Of a stretch of DNA of 64,000 nucleotides, positions 10,385-18,999 are shown piece after piece. Each line of letters opens with the position of its first letter. Position 1 is the first letter of the stretch. The stretch is from Tetraselmis striata (taxonomy: Eukaryota; Chlorophyta; Chlorodendrophyceae; Chlorodendrales; Chlorodendraceae): NCBI GenBank assembly GCA_006384855.1, contig VCJN01000096.1, forward strand, positions 1 through 64,000. Direction: 5' to 3'. The position numbers and the translations under genes are program-made. Below the pieces are notes generated by a model, which was not told the origin of the DNA, searched no databases, and saw nothing but the letters and a program-made list of their open reading frames with translations.

Positions 10385-11425
10385 ATGCCGACTCGGACCC
10401 GAGCCTCTGCCTCCCGAGACGCTACACCTTCCCCACCCCGCGACAGCAGGATGCCCCCTCGCCCTGTACCGGAAGACGCCTTAGCGGACGACGCCCCGGG
10501 CGGCGCCACGGCGGCATCTGTCGCGGAATTGGAGAAACGCCTGACGGCCCAAGCGGAAGCCCTGGAGAAGCGGCTGGCCGGGCAGTTTGAGGCTGCTACG
10601 GCGGCCTTGCTCGCTCGACTCGCCCCCCCCACTGACCCGCTTCCTCCCGAAGGTACCCAGCCAGCCAACCCCGCGGGCACGCCTGCGCCCGAGGGTGGTG
10701 AGCAAGGAGCGCGAGAGCCCCTTCCTGCTGAGCTAGACGCACCCGACAACGAGCTCGAGTACGTCGACTTTGCCTACTACGGCCGAGTCATCCCCCCCGG
10801 TCTGGAGCGCCCCCCGCGCGACGTCGACGAGCCCCGCTTGTGGACCCTGACCGACGACACCGCCCGCGCCCTCGCGGATAAGCGGAGTCAGGCAGCGTAC
10901 GACGAATACCTGCACCTAGGCTGCTATGCCTTCTTCAGTAGCTGCGCCAACGAGGCGATGCGCTGCGCTCTGGAGTCGCTTTCGACCGAGTCTGCTACGC
11001 CGGCAGACAAGGCTGCGGCCCTTGCCGAGCTCCGCGCCTGCTACCGCACCCACCTGGCGACGGAGGAGGCCACCCGTTCCCGGTTGGGCTACCTCCAGCT
11101 CGCCAAGAATGGACCAACGGCTACAGAGGCGGACCGTGTTTTCGCCGAGCTCGCCCACGCAAAGTTCTGCACCCCACGGCGCATCGCCGTGTCCGGGCAA
11201 CTCGACCAACTCCGCCGAGCGTTCGACGACAAGACCCTCGAGATCAGCCTTTCCGCAGCGGGCAAGGCCCGTGCCGCGGCCGCGTTCGCCAAGGCTACCC
11301 CCGACAAGCCCGCCCCCATGGAGTCCGCCGAGAGGCGCAAGCAACGCGAGCAAGCCGCTGCGGCACGGAAGGCCGCAGCGACAGCCGCAGCGTCCGACAA
11401 GGCCAAGGCGAAGGTCGCCAAGTGA
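10385..11425 (+). CDS. E1 ORF1, gag-like protein, 346 aa
   Basis: First ORF of retroelement E1, in the gag position. The N-terminus is Pro/Ser-rich. A probable coiled coil follows (about residues 40-80: ASVAELEKRLTAQAEALEKR). A conserved middle domain includes YVDFAYYGRVIPPGLERP and AYDEYLHLGCYAFF, and the C-terminus is Lys/Ala-rich (KAAATAAASDKAKAKVAK), suited to nucleic-acid binding. ATG 10385 is the first ATG in the frame. A similar ORF1 is found in E3 (41872-41002) and, decayed, in E2 (37640-38530). The assembly role is inferred from position; no CCHC knuckle is present. RT begins 46 bp downstream in a different frame. Confidence 0.75.
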   Translation: MPTRTRASASRDATPSPPRDSRMPPRPVPEDALADDAPGGATAASVAELEKRLTAQAEALEKRLAGQFEAATAALLARLAPPTDPLPPEGTQPANPAGTPAPEGGEQGAREPLPAELDAPDNELEYVDFAYYGRVIPPGLERPPRDVDEPRLWTLTDDTARALADKRSQAAYDEYLHLGCYAFFSSCANEAMRCALESLSTESATPADKAAALAELRACYRTHLATEEATRSRLGYLQLAKNGPTATEADRVFAELAHAKFCTPRRIAVSGQLDQLRRAFDDKTLEISLSAAGKARAAAAFAKATPDKPAPMESAERRKQREQAAAARKAAATAAASDKAKAKVAK

Positions 11426-11471
11426 CGGTGTGGCCCGCCGCGCCGACTCCTGTACGCCTACCTCCCTCTAC

Positions 11472-13469
11472 ATGCGACACCGCGTGCGGAGAAGATGGCG
11501 AGACTGGGAAAGCATCGGCGCGAGCGGACAAGTCTTGAGTTGGATCCGCCAAGGGGTCCGGATACGCTTCAAGAACGGGCGACGCCCTCGCCCCTACAAC
11601 CACGGCGTCTCTATGCGCGACGCCACTCAGGCACAACTGGATTTCATGGCTACAGAACTGCCCCGCTTCGAGGCGATTGGCGCGTGGGAGCGAGGACACT
11701 GCAACAAGTGGGTATCCAGAATGTTTCTAGTCCCCAAACCCGGCACCAACAAATGGCGCCTCATCATCGACCTACGGGAGCTCAACAAGTGGTGCAAGAC
11801 GTTCACGATGTCCTACGAAACGCTCAAGCACCTGCGGCACCTGGCGCGCGCGGGAGATTGGTTCGTGTCGATGGACCTGGCCGACGGCTACTACGCCCTT
11901 GGGATTCGGGAGGAGGACCGCGACTTCTTTACCGTGAACTACCGAGGAGAGCTGTGGCGACTTGCTTGCCTACCGATGGGTTGGACAGGCTCGTCGTACT
12001 ACTTCTGCAAATTGACGGCGGCCTTTACAGACTACTTGCGGACGCCCCTGAAGCAGCGCGACCCAGCGTTGCCTCCCACGGCCTCGTCCAAGCCTACTCG
12101 CCGTTTCCTGCGCAACACTCGCTGGCGGGGCGAGCGGCTCCTACCCTATATGGACGACTTCCTTTTCCTCGCGGACTCCCGCGAGGCAGCCCTGGAGCTA
12201 CGCGTCCGGTTAAGCACCTTGCTGGACCGCCTGGGCCTACTGCGCAACCCCAACAAGGGAGTCTGGGAGCCCACCCAGGTCGGCCCTCACCTGGGCCTGA
12301 TCATCGACCTGAAGCGCGGCGAGTTCCGCGCCCCCGAGGAGAAGCTCATCGCTCTAGCCAAGGCCGCCCGTTCGCTCCTTGGCCGCGCAGCCTCCGACAA
12401 GCGCTGGCTCCCAGCTCGGCAGCTGGCGTCCTTTGCGGGCAAGGCGCAGTTCCTGTACTTGGCAGTTACGCCGGCCCGTTTCTTTTTGCGGGAGCTGCAC
12501 TGCGTCCTCGCCACCCGGCAGGGCTGGGGCGGGCGCGTCAAGATGACAAACCAGCTGCGCCGCGACCTAGAGTGGTGGACCCAGGTACCTGCGCAGCACA
12601 ACGGTCGCTCTATGTACAAGCCTGTGGAGACCGCGTATCTGCACGCGGACTCCAGCTCGTACGGATGGGGGGCTGTGCTGAACAACAACAGCGCTTACCA
12701 GGCGCGCGGCTTCTGGTACGAGGACGACCGCTCGCGTCACATCACATGGAAGGAGCTTCGCGCGGTACGTCACGCGGTCGAATCGTTCCTGCCCCAGCTC
12801 CGAGGACGGCGCGTCTTACTGCACGAGGACAACACGGCCGTAGTGGCAGCGCTGACCAACCTTACCTCTCGGTCGCCCGTCATGATGGAGGAGCTCCGCA
12901 AGCTGTGGCACCTCCTGGATATCCACGACATCTCCATCAGGCCCCGATACATCCAGTCTGCAGCCAACGTTTGGGCGGACCGACTCAGCAGGGAGCTGGA
13001 CGACTCCGACTGGCAGCTCAATCCGCGGATATTCGCGTACCTGCAGCGCTTGTGGGGTCCGCACACCGTCGACAGATTTGCGTCAATGGAAAATACGCAA
13101 CTTCCGCGGTACAATTCCCGCTGGCGCGACCCGCATTGCGAAGCGGTGGATTCGCTCCATTTGCCGGACGAGTTCTGGCGCAGGGAGCGCAATTATTGCA
13201 ATCCTCCGTGGGGTTTGTTAGACGATTTGGCGGACAAACTGCGCCAGTCGGGCGCGGCCGCCACGGTCATCGCACCGCACTGGCCAGGACGGCGTTGGTA
13301 CCAGCTGCTGCAGGACCTCGCCACCGAGACGATTGTCTACCCGCCTACCCGCGACCTCTTCTTTCCTGGGCGGCGGGGAACGCGCGCGGGGGTCGGACTG
13401 CCCGGCTGGAGCGTCGTGGCTTTTCGGCTGCCACGCCGGCATGGCTGCACCTCCGCCGGGGGTCGCTAG
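11472..13469 (+). CDS. E1 ORF2: reverse transcriptase, RNase H, methyltransferase-like domain
   Basis: 665 aa from ATG 11472 (MRHRVRRRWRDWESIGASG; the same leader is found in the E2 and E4 copies). Reverse transcriptase copies the element RNA: FLVPKPGTNKWRLIIDLREL, FVSMDLADGYYALGI, and the catalytic box YMDD at residues 226-229. RNase H follows: YLHADSSSYGWGAV with Asp393, LHEDNTAVVAALTNL with Asp453, and NVWADRLSR. The last part has DRFASMEN ... YCNPPWGLLDDL, with NPPW at residues 577-580 matching motif IV of N6-adenine methyltransferases, a domain known in DIRS-order elements. The frame is intact and stops 8 bp before the recombinase ATG. The open frame extends upstream of 11472 only because it overlaps ORF1. 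Confidence 0.95.
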   Translation: MRHRVRRRWRDWESIGASGQVLSWIRQGVRIRFKNGRRPRPYNHGVSMRDATQAQLDFMATELPRFEAIGAWERGHCNKWVSRMFLVPKPGTNKWRLIIDLRELNKWCKTFTMSYETLKHLRHLARAGDWFVSMDLADGYYALGIREEDRDFFTVNYRGELWRLACLPMGWTGSSYYFCKLTAAFTDYLRTPLKQRDPALPPTASSKPTRRFLRNTRWRGERLLPYMDDFLFLADSREAALELRVRLSTLLDRLGLLRNPNKGVWEPTQVGPHLGLIIDLKRGEFRAPEEKLIALAKAARSLLGRAASDKRWLPARQLASFAGKAQFLYLAVTPARFFLRELHCVLATRQGWGGRVKMTNQLRRDLEWWTQVPAQHNGRSMYKPVETAYLHADSSSYGWGAVLNNNSAYQARGFWYEDDRSRHITWKELRAVRHAVESFLPQLRGRRVLLHEDNTAVVAALTNLTSRSPVMMEELRKLWHLLDIHDISIRPRYIQSAANVWADRLSRELDDSDWQLNPRIFAYLQRLWGPHTVDRFASMENTQLPRYNSRWRDPHCEAVDSLHLPDEFWRRERNYCNPPWGLLDDLADKLRQSGAAATVIAPHWPGRRWYQLLQDLATETIVYPPTRDLFFPGRRGTRAGVGLPGWSVVAFRLPRRHGCTSAGGR

Positions 13470-13477
13470 GCCGGGCT

Positions 13478-14716
13478 ATGACCGTACAGCCGTCGCTGCA
13501 GTACGGTGTGCAGTACGGTGTGCAGTACGGTGTGCAGTACGGTGTGCAGTACGGTGTGCAATACCCGGGCCGCCTGTCCCACACTCGACGCGCGCGCTAC
13601 CGGCTTGCGGCGCGCGCCGGCTCGGAGGCGCCCTGGTCGGCATCAATGGCGGCCGAGCTCCGGTCTTTGTTGGGGACCGACGACGTTGGTCAAGCGGCGC
13701 TCGGTTTGCTTACAGGTTCGCTGGCGGCCGGCACCTACCGCAACTACGACAGCGGCATGCGCTCTTTCGCTACTTTCTGCGAGCAGGAAGGCTTACGCCC
13801 GCTGCAGGCTACTACCAGCACAATCGTCCGCTACACTGCCTGGCTAGGCTTGCAAGGTACCGTCGGCGCGGAGTCCCTTCAACAGTATTACTCGTCCATC
13901 AACAAGTACTTCCGCGACCATCAGCGCCAGCCTGTCGCCCTCGGCGAAATGGTAGCCGACGCACGCCGCGGCCTGGCTATCCAGCAAGAGCGTCTTGCGG
14001 CGGAAGACGTCCGCGTCGCTCTACCTGCGCCCGTGGCGGCTGACATCCTGAACACCGCGATTGGATTTCGGCAGACATTGGCGTGGGAACCCGCTAATAT
14101 TGCGGACATCCGCGCTTTCAGAGCCGCGCTCGCGACGATTACGGCGTACGTCTTCCTGTGCCGAGCGGAGTCCGGCATTAGCTGCGAGACCGGTGATTTA
14201 GTGGTCGACCGGCCGTCCGGAAGCATTCTACTGTACGTCCGCAAACAGAAAGGCGACCAGCGTACGAGGGTTTCCGCGAAGCCCCTGATAACTCTGCCCA
14301 TCGCCGCCGTTCCGGACTTCGCTGACCTGCTGGACTGGTACACCGTCAGTCGCGACGCCTACTGCCGCCATTTCTACGGCGCCAGCCCGCCGCCCAAGTT
14401 CTGGAGCATCTCCCCGCTGGAGTCTTCCGCCACTTGGTCGGTTTCAGCCACTCTTACCGAGTGGTTGCGGGAAGCCTGCCTGGCGGCAGGCGCCCGACCT
14501 CCCACCGGTTTCAAGTGGACATCGCACAGTTTACGCAAGGGTGCCGCTTCCGCAGCAAGCTGCGTCGGCGTCCCTTTGCCGGCCATCAAGCACATGGGCG
14601 ACTGGTCGAAGAACAGCGAGGTGGTCACCGGGAAGTACATCGACCCGACCATGCGCCCGACTCCTGCGGCCTGGAGGTTCTTCGGTTGGCTCGTCCCCGT
14701 CCGGCCGCCGGCCTAA
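13478..14716 (+). CDS. E1 ORF3: tyrosine recombinase, 412 aa
   Basis: Integrates the circular DNA copy by strand exchange. ATG 13478 lies 8 bp after the RT stop. Residues about 10-28 are a QYGV repeat. A core-binding region follows (AAGTYRNYDSGMRSFATFCEQ). Catalytic signature: Arg229 in FLCRAESG, HSLRKG with His350 and Arg353, His372/Trp376 in KHMGDWSKNSEVV, and nucleophile Tyr387 in GKYID. All are present, so the enzyme may be active. The length and order are those of Crypton/DIRS-type recombinases rather than DDE integrases. The stop is 31 bp before repeat B1. Confidence 0.95.
   Translation: MTVQPSLQYGVQYGVQYGVQYGVQYGVQYPGRLSHTRRARYRLAARAGSEAPWSASMAAELRSLLGTDDVGQAALGLLTGSLAAGTYRNYDSGMRSFATFCEQEGLRPLQATTSTIVRYTAWLGLQGTVGAESLQQYYSSINKYFRDHQRQPVALGEMVADARRGLAIQQERLAAEDVRVALPAPVAADILNTAIGFRQTLAWEPANIADIRAFRAALATITAYVFLCRAESGISCETGDLVVDRPSGSILLYVRKQKGDQRTRVSAKPLITLPIAAVPDFADLLDWYTVSRDAYCRHFYGASPPPKFWSISPLESSATWSVSATLTEWLREACLAAGARPPTGFKWTSHSLRKGAASAASCVGVPLPAIKHMGDWSKNSEVVTGKYIDPTMRPTPAAWRFFGWLVPVRPPA
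13499..13563 (+). repeat. 12-bp tandem repeat inside recombinase gene
   Basis: GTGCAGTACGGT repeated about five times, encoding (QYGV)5. It is a multiple of three and keeps the frame. No equivalent was seen in the other recombinase copies of the window. Confidence 0.9.
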
Positions 14717-14747
14717 GCTTCCTGTGCTAGCCTTTGGCTTTCGTCTC

Positions 14748-14774
14748 TGGCAAACAGTGCCTCCTTGGGTAAAT
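14748..14774 (+). repeat. E1 split direct repeat B1
   Basis: 27 bp identical to B2 (15046-15072), ending TTGGGTAAAT and followed at once by A2. Confidence 0.93.
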
Positions 14775-14950
14775 GGTCAGATGTAGTCATCTAGAGGTTT
14801 ACAGTACATTAGCTATGTTGTACTGCGCACGACCCCCGAGGTCGGCGCACGGACTAAGGCCTGCCGGCCCGCACCAGCACTACGACCTGAGGGATCCACC
14901 CTCGGGCACAGGCACTCTCTGCTTTGCGCTCGCCTCAACCGGCTCGCGCA
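14775..14950 (+). repeat. E1 split direct repeat A2
   Basis: Identical to A1. The B1/A2 junction (GGGTAAAT|GGTCAG) reproduces a head-to-tail circle junction. Confidence 0.95.
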
Positions 14951-15045
14951 CCCACCCACCCTCAACCATCTTTTTGCGCTAGGAGACACCCAGGCCAAGC
15001 CTGTGGTTCTCGTCTTAGCCTCCAATGTAAGCGAGCTGACATTCT

Positions 15046-15072
15046 TGGCAAACAGTGCCTCCTTGGGTAAAT
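15046..15072 (+). repeat. E1 split direct repeat B2 and right terminus
   Basis: 27-bp copy of B1 at the right end, preceded by 95 bp (14951-15045) unique to this position. Confidence 0.93.
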
Positions 15073-15187
15073 AGTACTTTACAGGTCGCGCGCGATAGTC
15101 GTCGCTACTGGGTATGAAATCCACGTCCCTCGTCCGTCCCGTATCGTCCCCGTATGTCGTCGTTCGTCACCAGTAGGGCACATTTAC

Positions 15188-15209
15188 GTCACATCTGAAT
15201 CTCACAGTG
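15188..15209 (-). repeat. Terminal inverted repeat, copy 1 right
   Basis: Complement of the 22-bp CACTG terminus, followed by the ACG duplication at 15210-15212. Confidence 0.88.
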
Positions 15210-16900
15210 ACGATTTCGCGAGGGCGAGCCGACATCTGCAAGACACGCTACGCTCAAAGGAATACGCCAACCTGCGAGCGCGCCACCCGTCGCGTTTTCC
15301 AGAGTCCATCCCGGAGCATTGACACCTATTGTTGCTGTCGGTGTTGCTATATCACGCTTCCACCGCCAACCGACATCTTTGCGCCAGGCCTTCGGCGACG
15401 CGAACGGACACTTTCTAATTCGTGATTTACCAGAGGGGTGGAAATGTTCGGGTTGCGCCTAGCGACTACCCTAGTACCATCACAAACCTGCGACGTTTTA
15501 TGGCCAAGTAATCATACTGTTGTACTGCTTATATTTCAGCACGCGTATTATTTACTGGTACAGCCACAACCAGACGCCAGTAATATTCCTTGTAACATAA
15601 ATACAGTACGCGCTACAACTCCTAAATCATCAGGATAGCGCTACTAGCTGCATGTCCGCGGTGCCGAGTCGGACCGCTATAGAATAAATATCCAATGCCA
15701 CCAGCATGTTGTAAGAGATTACATTCTGCAACCAACTCAATTCGCCAAACGCTACGAGTAAGAGCCATGTTTCACTAAGTACTGCCACGAGTACTTACAT
15801 CAGCCATCCGCATCGCGCACTCGGCCGTCGCCAGCCGAAGCACCGATCCGCGGCCGGTCGCACAAGCTACAAAATAGCTGCTCGAGCCATCAAGTAGAAC
15901 AGACCTAGTCTGCTTTGACAGGTTCTTGTTTGTCTACATGGCTGGGCAGCGGGCGCTGTTGGGATGGCTGGCTGACTGATATGCCGCGCCATATTGACCG
16001 CCTGCGCCTGGCTAGATGGCTGGGCAGCGGGCGATGTTGGGATGGCTAGATGGCTGACGTACGGCGCCTTGCTGGTTGCATGCACCGGGCTGGCCCGCTA
16101 GGCAGCTGCCAGCTCCACGCCGGGCGCATGCATCTGCGTAATATGGTGATGCAGCACCTGCGCGAACTAGGCGCACCATTGTTGCATGTTGTCTGCGTGT
16201 TGCCGCTGTGGCGGCTGCGGTGGGGGCGCCTGCAGTCTTACATACTGGATTGCCAACTCTCGCTGCTGCTGTGGCGGCTGCGGTGGCGGCGTTTGCTGCC
16301 CCGCATGCTAGATGGCATGTTAGTGTTGTTGTTGCTGCAACTGCTTTGCTTGCTACATCATCTTCTTTGTGGCTGGGTCAGTAAAGCCAACCTCTCTTTT
16401 GCTTTGGAACCTTGTTAATTTATCATGATTAAGCATCAGAGCTAGACAAGAGTTGCACAAGACACATGGATGGTGGCAAAGTGACTCGATTTTACAACAT
16501 GTAACAAAATGCATCGATACCACTTCGAACTGCGAGGATCATGGCAAACTTACCGGCGATGGCCCTCTTGTGCTTGGGATGCTCACGCGCTACTCCCCAG
16601 CAAGATCATGGTCAAACCCTTGCTTGGGGGCATCCCATGCAGCCACATGTCCGGATATGGGACATGGCGTTGTATGGCCCCTCCAGGATGTACGCCTTGA
16701 TGGACCTTCTTAGATATCTCTGCAAAGCAGCGGTGAGCAGCAACGATAGAACTCAAAAGATTTCAAAGATATTACATAGGGCATATCTGCTTGGACCACT
16801 TTCCAGCATGCTAAAGATGTTATAGGGATTATTGACCTTATAGTCGCCATGCGGTGGGAAGATGCGCCACCTCAAAGCGCGGCGCCCACTAGCTCGTAGG
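15210..16900. other. Unassigned stretch right of copy 1
   Basis: Starts with ACG and presumably continues the gypsy-derived flank. About 15935-16050 holds a direct repeat (CTGGCTGGGCAGCGGGCG type, 78 bp apart). About 16195-16320 repeats GCTGTGGCGGCTGCGGTGG. No protein motif was recognised on either strand. Confidence 0.4.
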
Positions 16901-17765
16901 CTGGCAAGATCATGCACGCGGGGGGGGGGGGGGGGGGGGAGAAACTCGTGCCCGGGGCTGCTAAGCACCCGCACTGCCGTGCACCGAAAAACCGCCCGGG
17001 TGGCCGTCGCACTAGAAGATAGTACTCGTAGATGTCTATGTTGAACGGAGGCATATAGAGATCAGCGGTCTTCCCCTCGTTAAACATACTGAAAACATAC
17101 ATGAGAAATACCGCTTAATGAGGTGTCTTCCCCCATAAGCCGTCTACGTCGCTGCTCGCGCAACGACCACGCAAGATGAGAGAGCAGGGGTGCTGGGCGA
17201 CTTTTGCGCAGTTGCCGATACCGGCATGGCGCTCTCCCCCTCTCTTCTCCACATTCTCTAGACTGAGGAGAAACACAACTTCCATGCATAGGGTAAGCCA
17301 TGCGCACAAGTAAGAAGCGAGATCAAGGCAGTAGGGGCAGTGACGTTTGCGGGGGGGGGGGGGGGGGGGGAGGGGTACCTCGCCAGGTTCAGTTGAAACC
17401 CGGTAAGCGTGATGTGGGGGACGAGAGAGCGGCCAGCCAGCCGCCGCCGTTTCTCTCGGTGCCTGGTTAGCAACATGCCCTCGGGGTTGGCGAGTCCACG
17501 CTCTACCGTGTTCTAAAACCTATCATACCGCGGATACTCTGTGCTCTAGAGAGCACCTGCGCGTAGCAGGCCATACCCTTGAGATCCTGAGCGTCTGGAT
17601 CGTACTCTTCCGGGGAGAACGAAATAAGAACGGTTATAGTGTGCCCACGAGGTTCGCCGCGCTTGCCCGCTGAGGACAGCCGCATGAAGGCACGGCGGAC
17701 GACGTTGGCGATACGGGACTTCTCTAACCGGTTATTGCCTAGGCTAGATTAGCTTTATTCGGTTG
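16900..17765 (-). other. Possible unrecognised multi-exon gene, minus strand
   Basis: Coding-like pieces on the minus strand: 17757-17503 (SRIANVVRRAFMRLSSAGKR, then GHTITVLISFSPEEYDPDAQ), 17476-17380 (PHITLTGFQLNLAR, ending at a GAG|GTACCC donor) and 17090-16980 (MFNEGKTADLYMPPFNIDIY). The donor at about 17378 is followed by a C-tract on this strand (G-run at about 17350-17371), and another lies at about 16920-16939. This matches the splice-site pattern of the plastid PDH gene in this window. No family is recognised and exons were not joined. Confidence 0.25.
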
Positions 17766-17779
17766 AACCTGCGGGAGGT

Positions 17780-18240
17780 GGGTGAGGTCCGGCCATGACG
17801 GCGACACTAGTAGCCAATGGCGGCAGCCTGTCGACGAGAGAGCTCAGACTCGTGAGAGGGGTTGTGCGACAATTCACGACCTCTAGACTTGAGACAGCCA
17901 TGGACAGACAGAGATCCCACCCTGGTTGGAAAGGAAGTTGTCCAAGTGCGCCGTGTAAGGGGCTTATCAATTCTAAAGATGAAAAATTAATGACGAATGT
18001 TCACGTAGCACGTCGCAAAGGTAGTTGTACTTGGTGGCCTTTACTGAGCTGAGTCTCCGCAGGCCTCGCGCGACCACTCGCGCTGGTCACATGGTGCACC
18101 AACACGCCCTTCGACGTAGTTAGTGCGAGCCTTCCTTGGCAGTATGTACCGCAATAGTGCTTTGGAGCGTGACCGTCATCGAGCAGCCGCATAATATTAA
18201 GATACGGCGATCCATATAAGTACCGGGCGGTAACCCGCCC
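17780..18240. other. No feature recognised
   Basis: AT/GC-balanced sequence with only short open frames on both strands, and no repeat shared with the rest of the window. Confidence 0.4.
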
Positions 18241-18245
18241 ATTCA

Positions 18246-18309
18246 GTGTGCGGCTGACCGCACACCCGAGTGGTATGCCCCGTGTGGCCCGGCAAGGCCA
18301 CGCGGGGCG
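18246..18309. repeat. Hairpin cluster upstream of RHH ORF
   Basis: Perfect stem GTGTGCGG/CCGCACAC with a 4-base loop (18246-18265), then a 12-bp near-perfect stem CCCCGTGTGGCC/GGCCACGCGGGG with a 6-base loop (about 18279-18308). Local GC is higher than in the flanks. Function unknown. Confidence 0.55.
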
Positions 18310-18490
18310 GCCGGCCGCGCGGCGCGATACCCGTATACCCCGGAAACCACCCGAATAGGATAGCTCTCGGGCCCCGCTACCCGGCGATGCCGGTGATGGC
18401 GGGTGGCTGGCGCGGCGCCGCCCGCCGAGCCGCCATTTGTCGCCAGATCCACCAGGTCAACACACCCAACACAGACAAACACGCCCGAGT

Positions 18491-18814
18491 ATGGACGGCG
18501 ACGCCACCCAAGCCGTCCCCGCCGGCCCGCAGCAACGCCAACCTGCGGCTAGCGGCCGCGTGCGAGCTAAGGGGCGCGGCTCCGGCGATGGAGGTGGCGG
18601 GCGCGTCGGCGGGGGAGGTGGCGGCCGCGGCCGCGCTGGAGGCAGGGGAAAATCGTAGCCGCATGAAGCCCGGCCAAATACGACCGTCAGAATCTCCCGG
18701 GAAACCCACGCCTGGATCAACGCACACGTAAAGTCAGGAGGTGCCAAGGACCAAAAGGAGGTGGTGGAGAAAGCCATAGCCACATACCATGACTTGCTGG
18801 AGTCAGGGAGGTGA
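18491..18814 (+). pseudogene. Ribbon-helix-helix protein split by an amber codon
   Basis: One frame of 108 codons from ATG 18491 to TGA 18812-18814 with a single TAG at 18656-18658. Before the stop: a 55-aa tail rich in Gly/Arg (GRVRAKGRG, GGRGRAGGRG), RGG-like. After it: 51 aa reading PNTTVRISRETHAWINAHV, then QKEVVEKAIATYHDLLESG, which has the pattern of a ribbon-helix-helix fold: a short basic beta strand (TTVRIS), then two helices. Such domains usually bind DNA as dimers and are mainly prokaryotic or viral. A pseudogene, a read-through gene, or a spliced gene are all possible. The neighbours show no related gene. Confidence 0.5.
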
Positions 18815-18980
18815 GGCAGGTGCCTGTTACAAACGGCGTAGGGGCTGTTGACCGCCCAGGGCCGAGACGTGTCGTGGATGGCCGGTTCTGGACCGTCCCC
18901 GCCCGGATCGCCGCCGGCCAAGCTCCACGTGCCTCACGCAGCGCCTCCCCGAGTGCTGACTAGCGCCCCGGGGTGCCGGC

Positions 18981-18998
18981 GAGGCCCGTCCGGGCCTC
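18981..18998. repeat. Hairpin GAGGCCCG/CGGGCCTC
   Basis: 8-bp perfect stem with a 2-base loop, 167 bp after the ribbon-helix-helix stop. Confidence 0.5.
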
Positions 18999-18999
18999 A

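Larger units (their letters stand above)
10165..15072 (+). mobile_element. Complete tyrosine-recombinase retrotransposon E1 (DIRS order, PAT/Ngaro-type)
   Basis: 4908-bp element with three open ORFs (gag-like, RT/RNase H/methyltransferase-like, recombinase) and split direct repeats: A1 10165-10340, B1 14748-14774, A2 14775-14950, B2 15046-15072. A1 and A2 are identical over 176 bp, and B1 and B2 over 27 bp. The left flank ends ...GAAATTCATAT and the right flank begins AGTACTTTACAGG. The sibling CACTG element has exactly ...GAAATTCATATAGTACTTTACAGG (54424-54447), so the ends are set to within the shared dinucleotide AT. There is no longer target duplication, as expected for recombinase-driven integration. 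Identical repeats and open frames suggest a recent insertion. Confidence 0.93.
2295..15209. mobile_element. CACTG-terminated DNA transposon, copy 1
   Basis: Large DNA transposon, 12.9 kb as it stands and about 8.0 kb without the retroelement at 10165-15072. Its ends are 22-bp inverted repeats (left CAATGTGAGATTCAGATG..., right the complement of CACTGTGAGATTCAGATG...), flanked by a perfect ACG duplication. It inserted just downstream of the gypsy chromodomain. A second copy at 47181-54571 is collinear over its whole length, which fixes both ends. It contains a zinc-finger ORF, a BED/Tudor-like minus-strand gene, a 370-bp tandem repeat, a Cys-rich exon-like repeat and a 30-bp minisatellite. No recognisable transposase catalytic core was seen, so the superfamily call rests on ends and target duplication only. 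Confidence 0.8.

Noticed and set aside
17000-17095. NEGKTADLYMP on the minus strand resembles the start of ribosomal protein S21e
   Set aside because: Only about five residues (DLYMP) agree; the following residues do not match the conserved S21e core.
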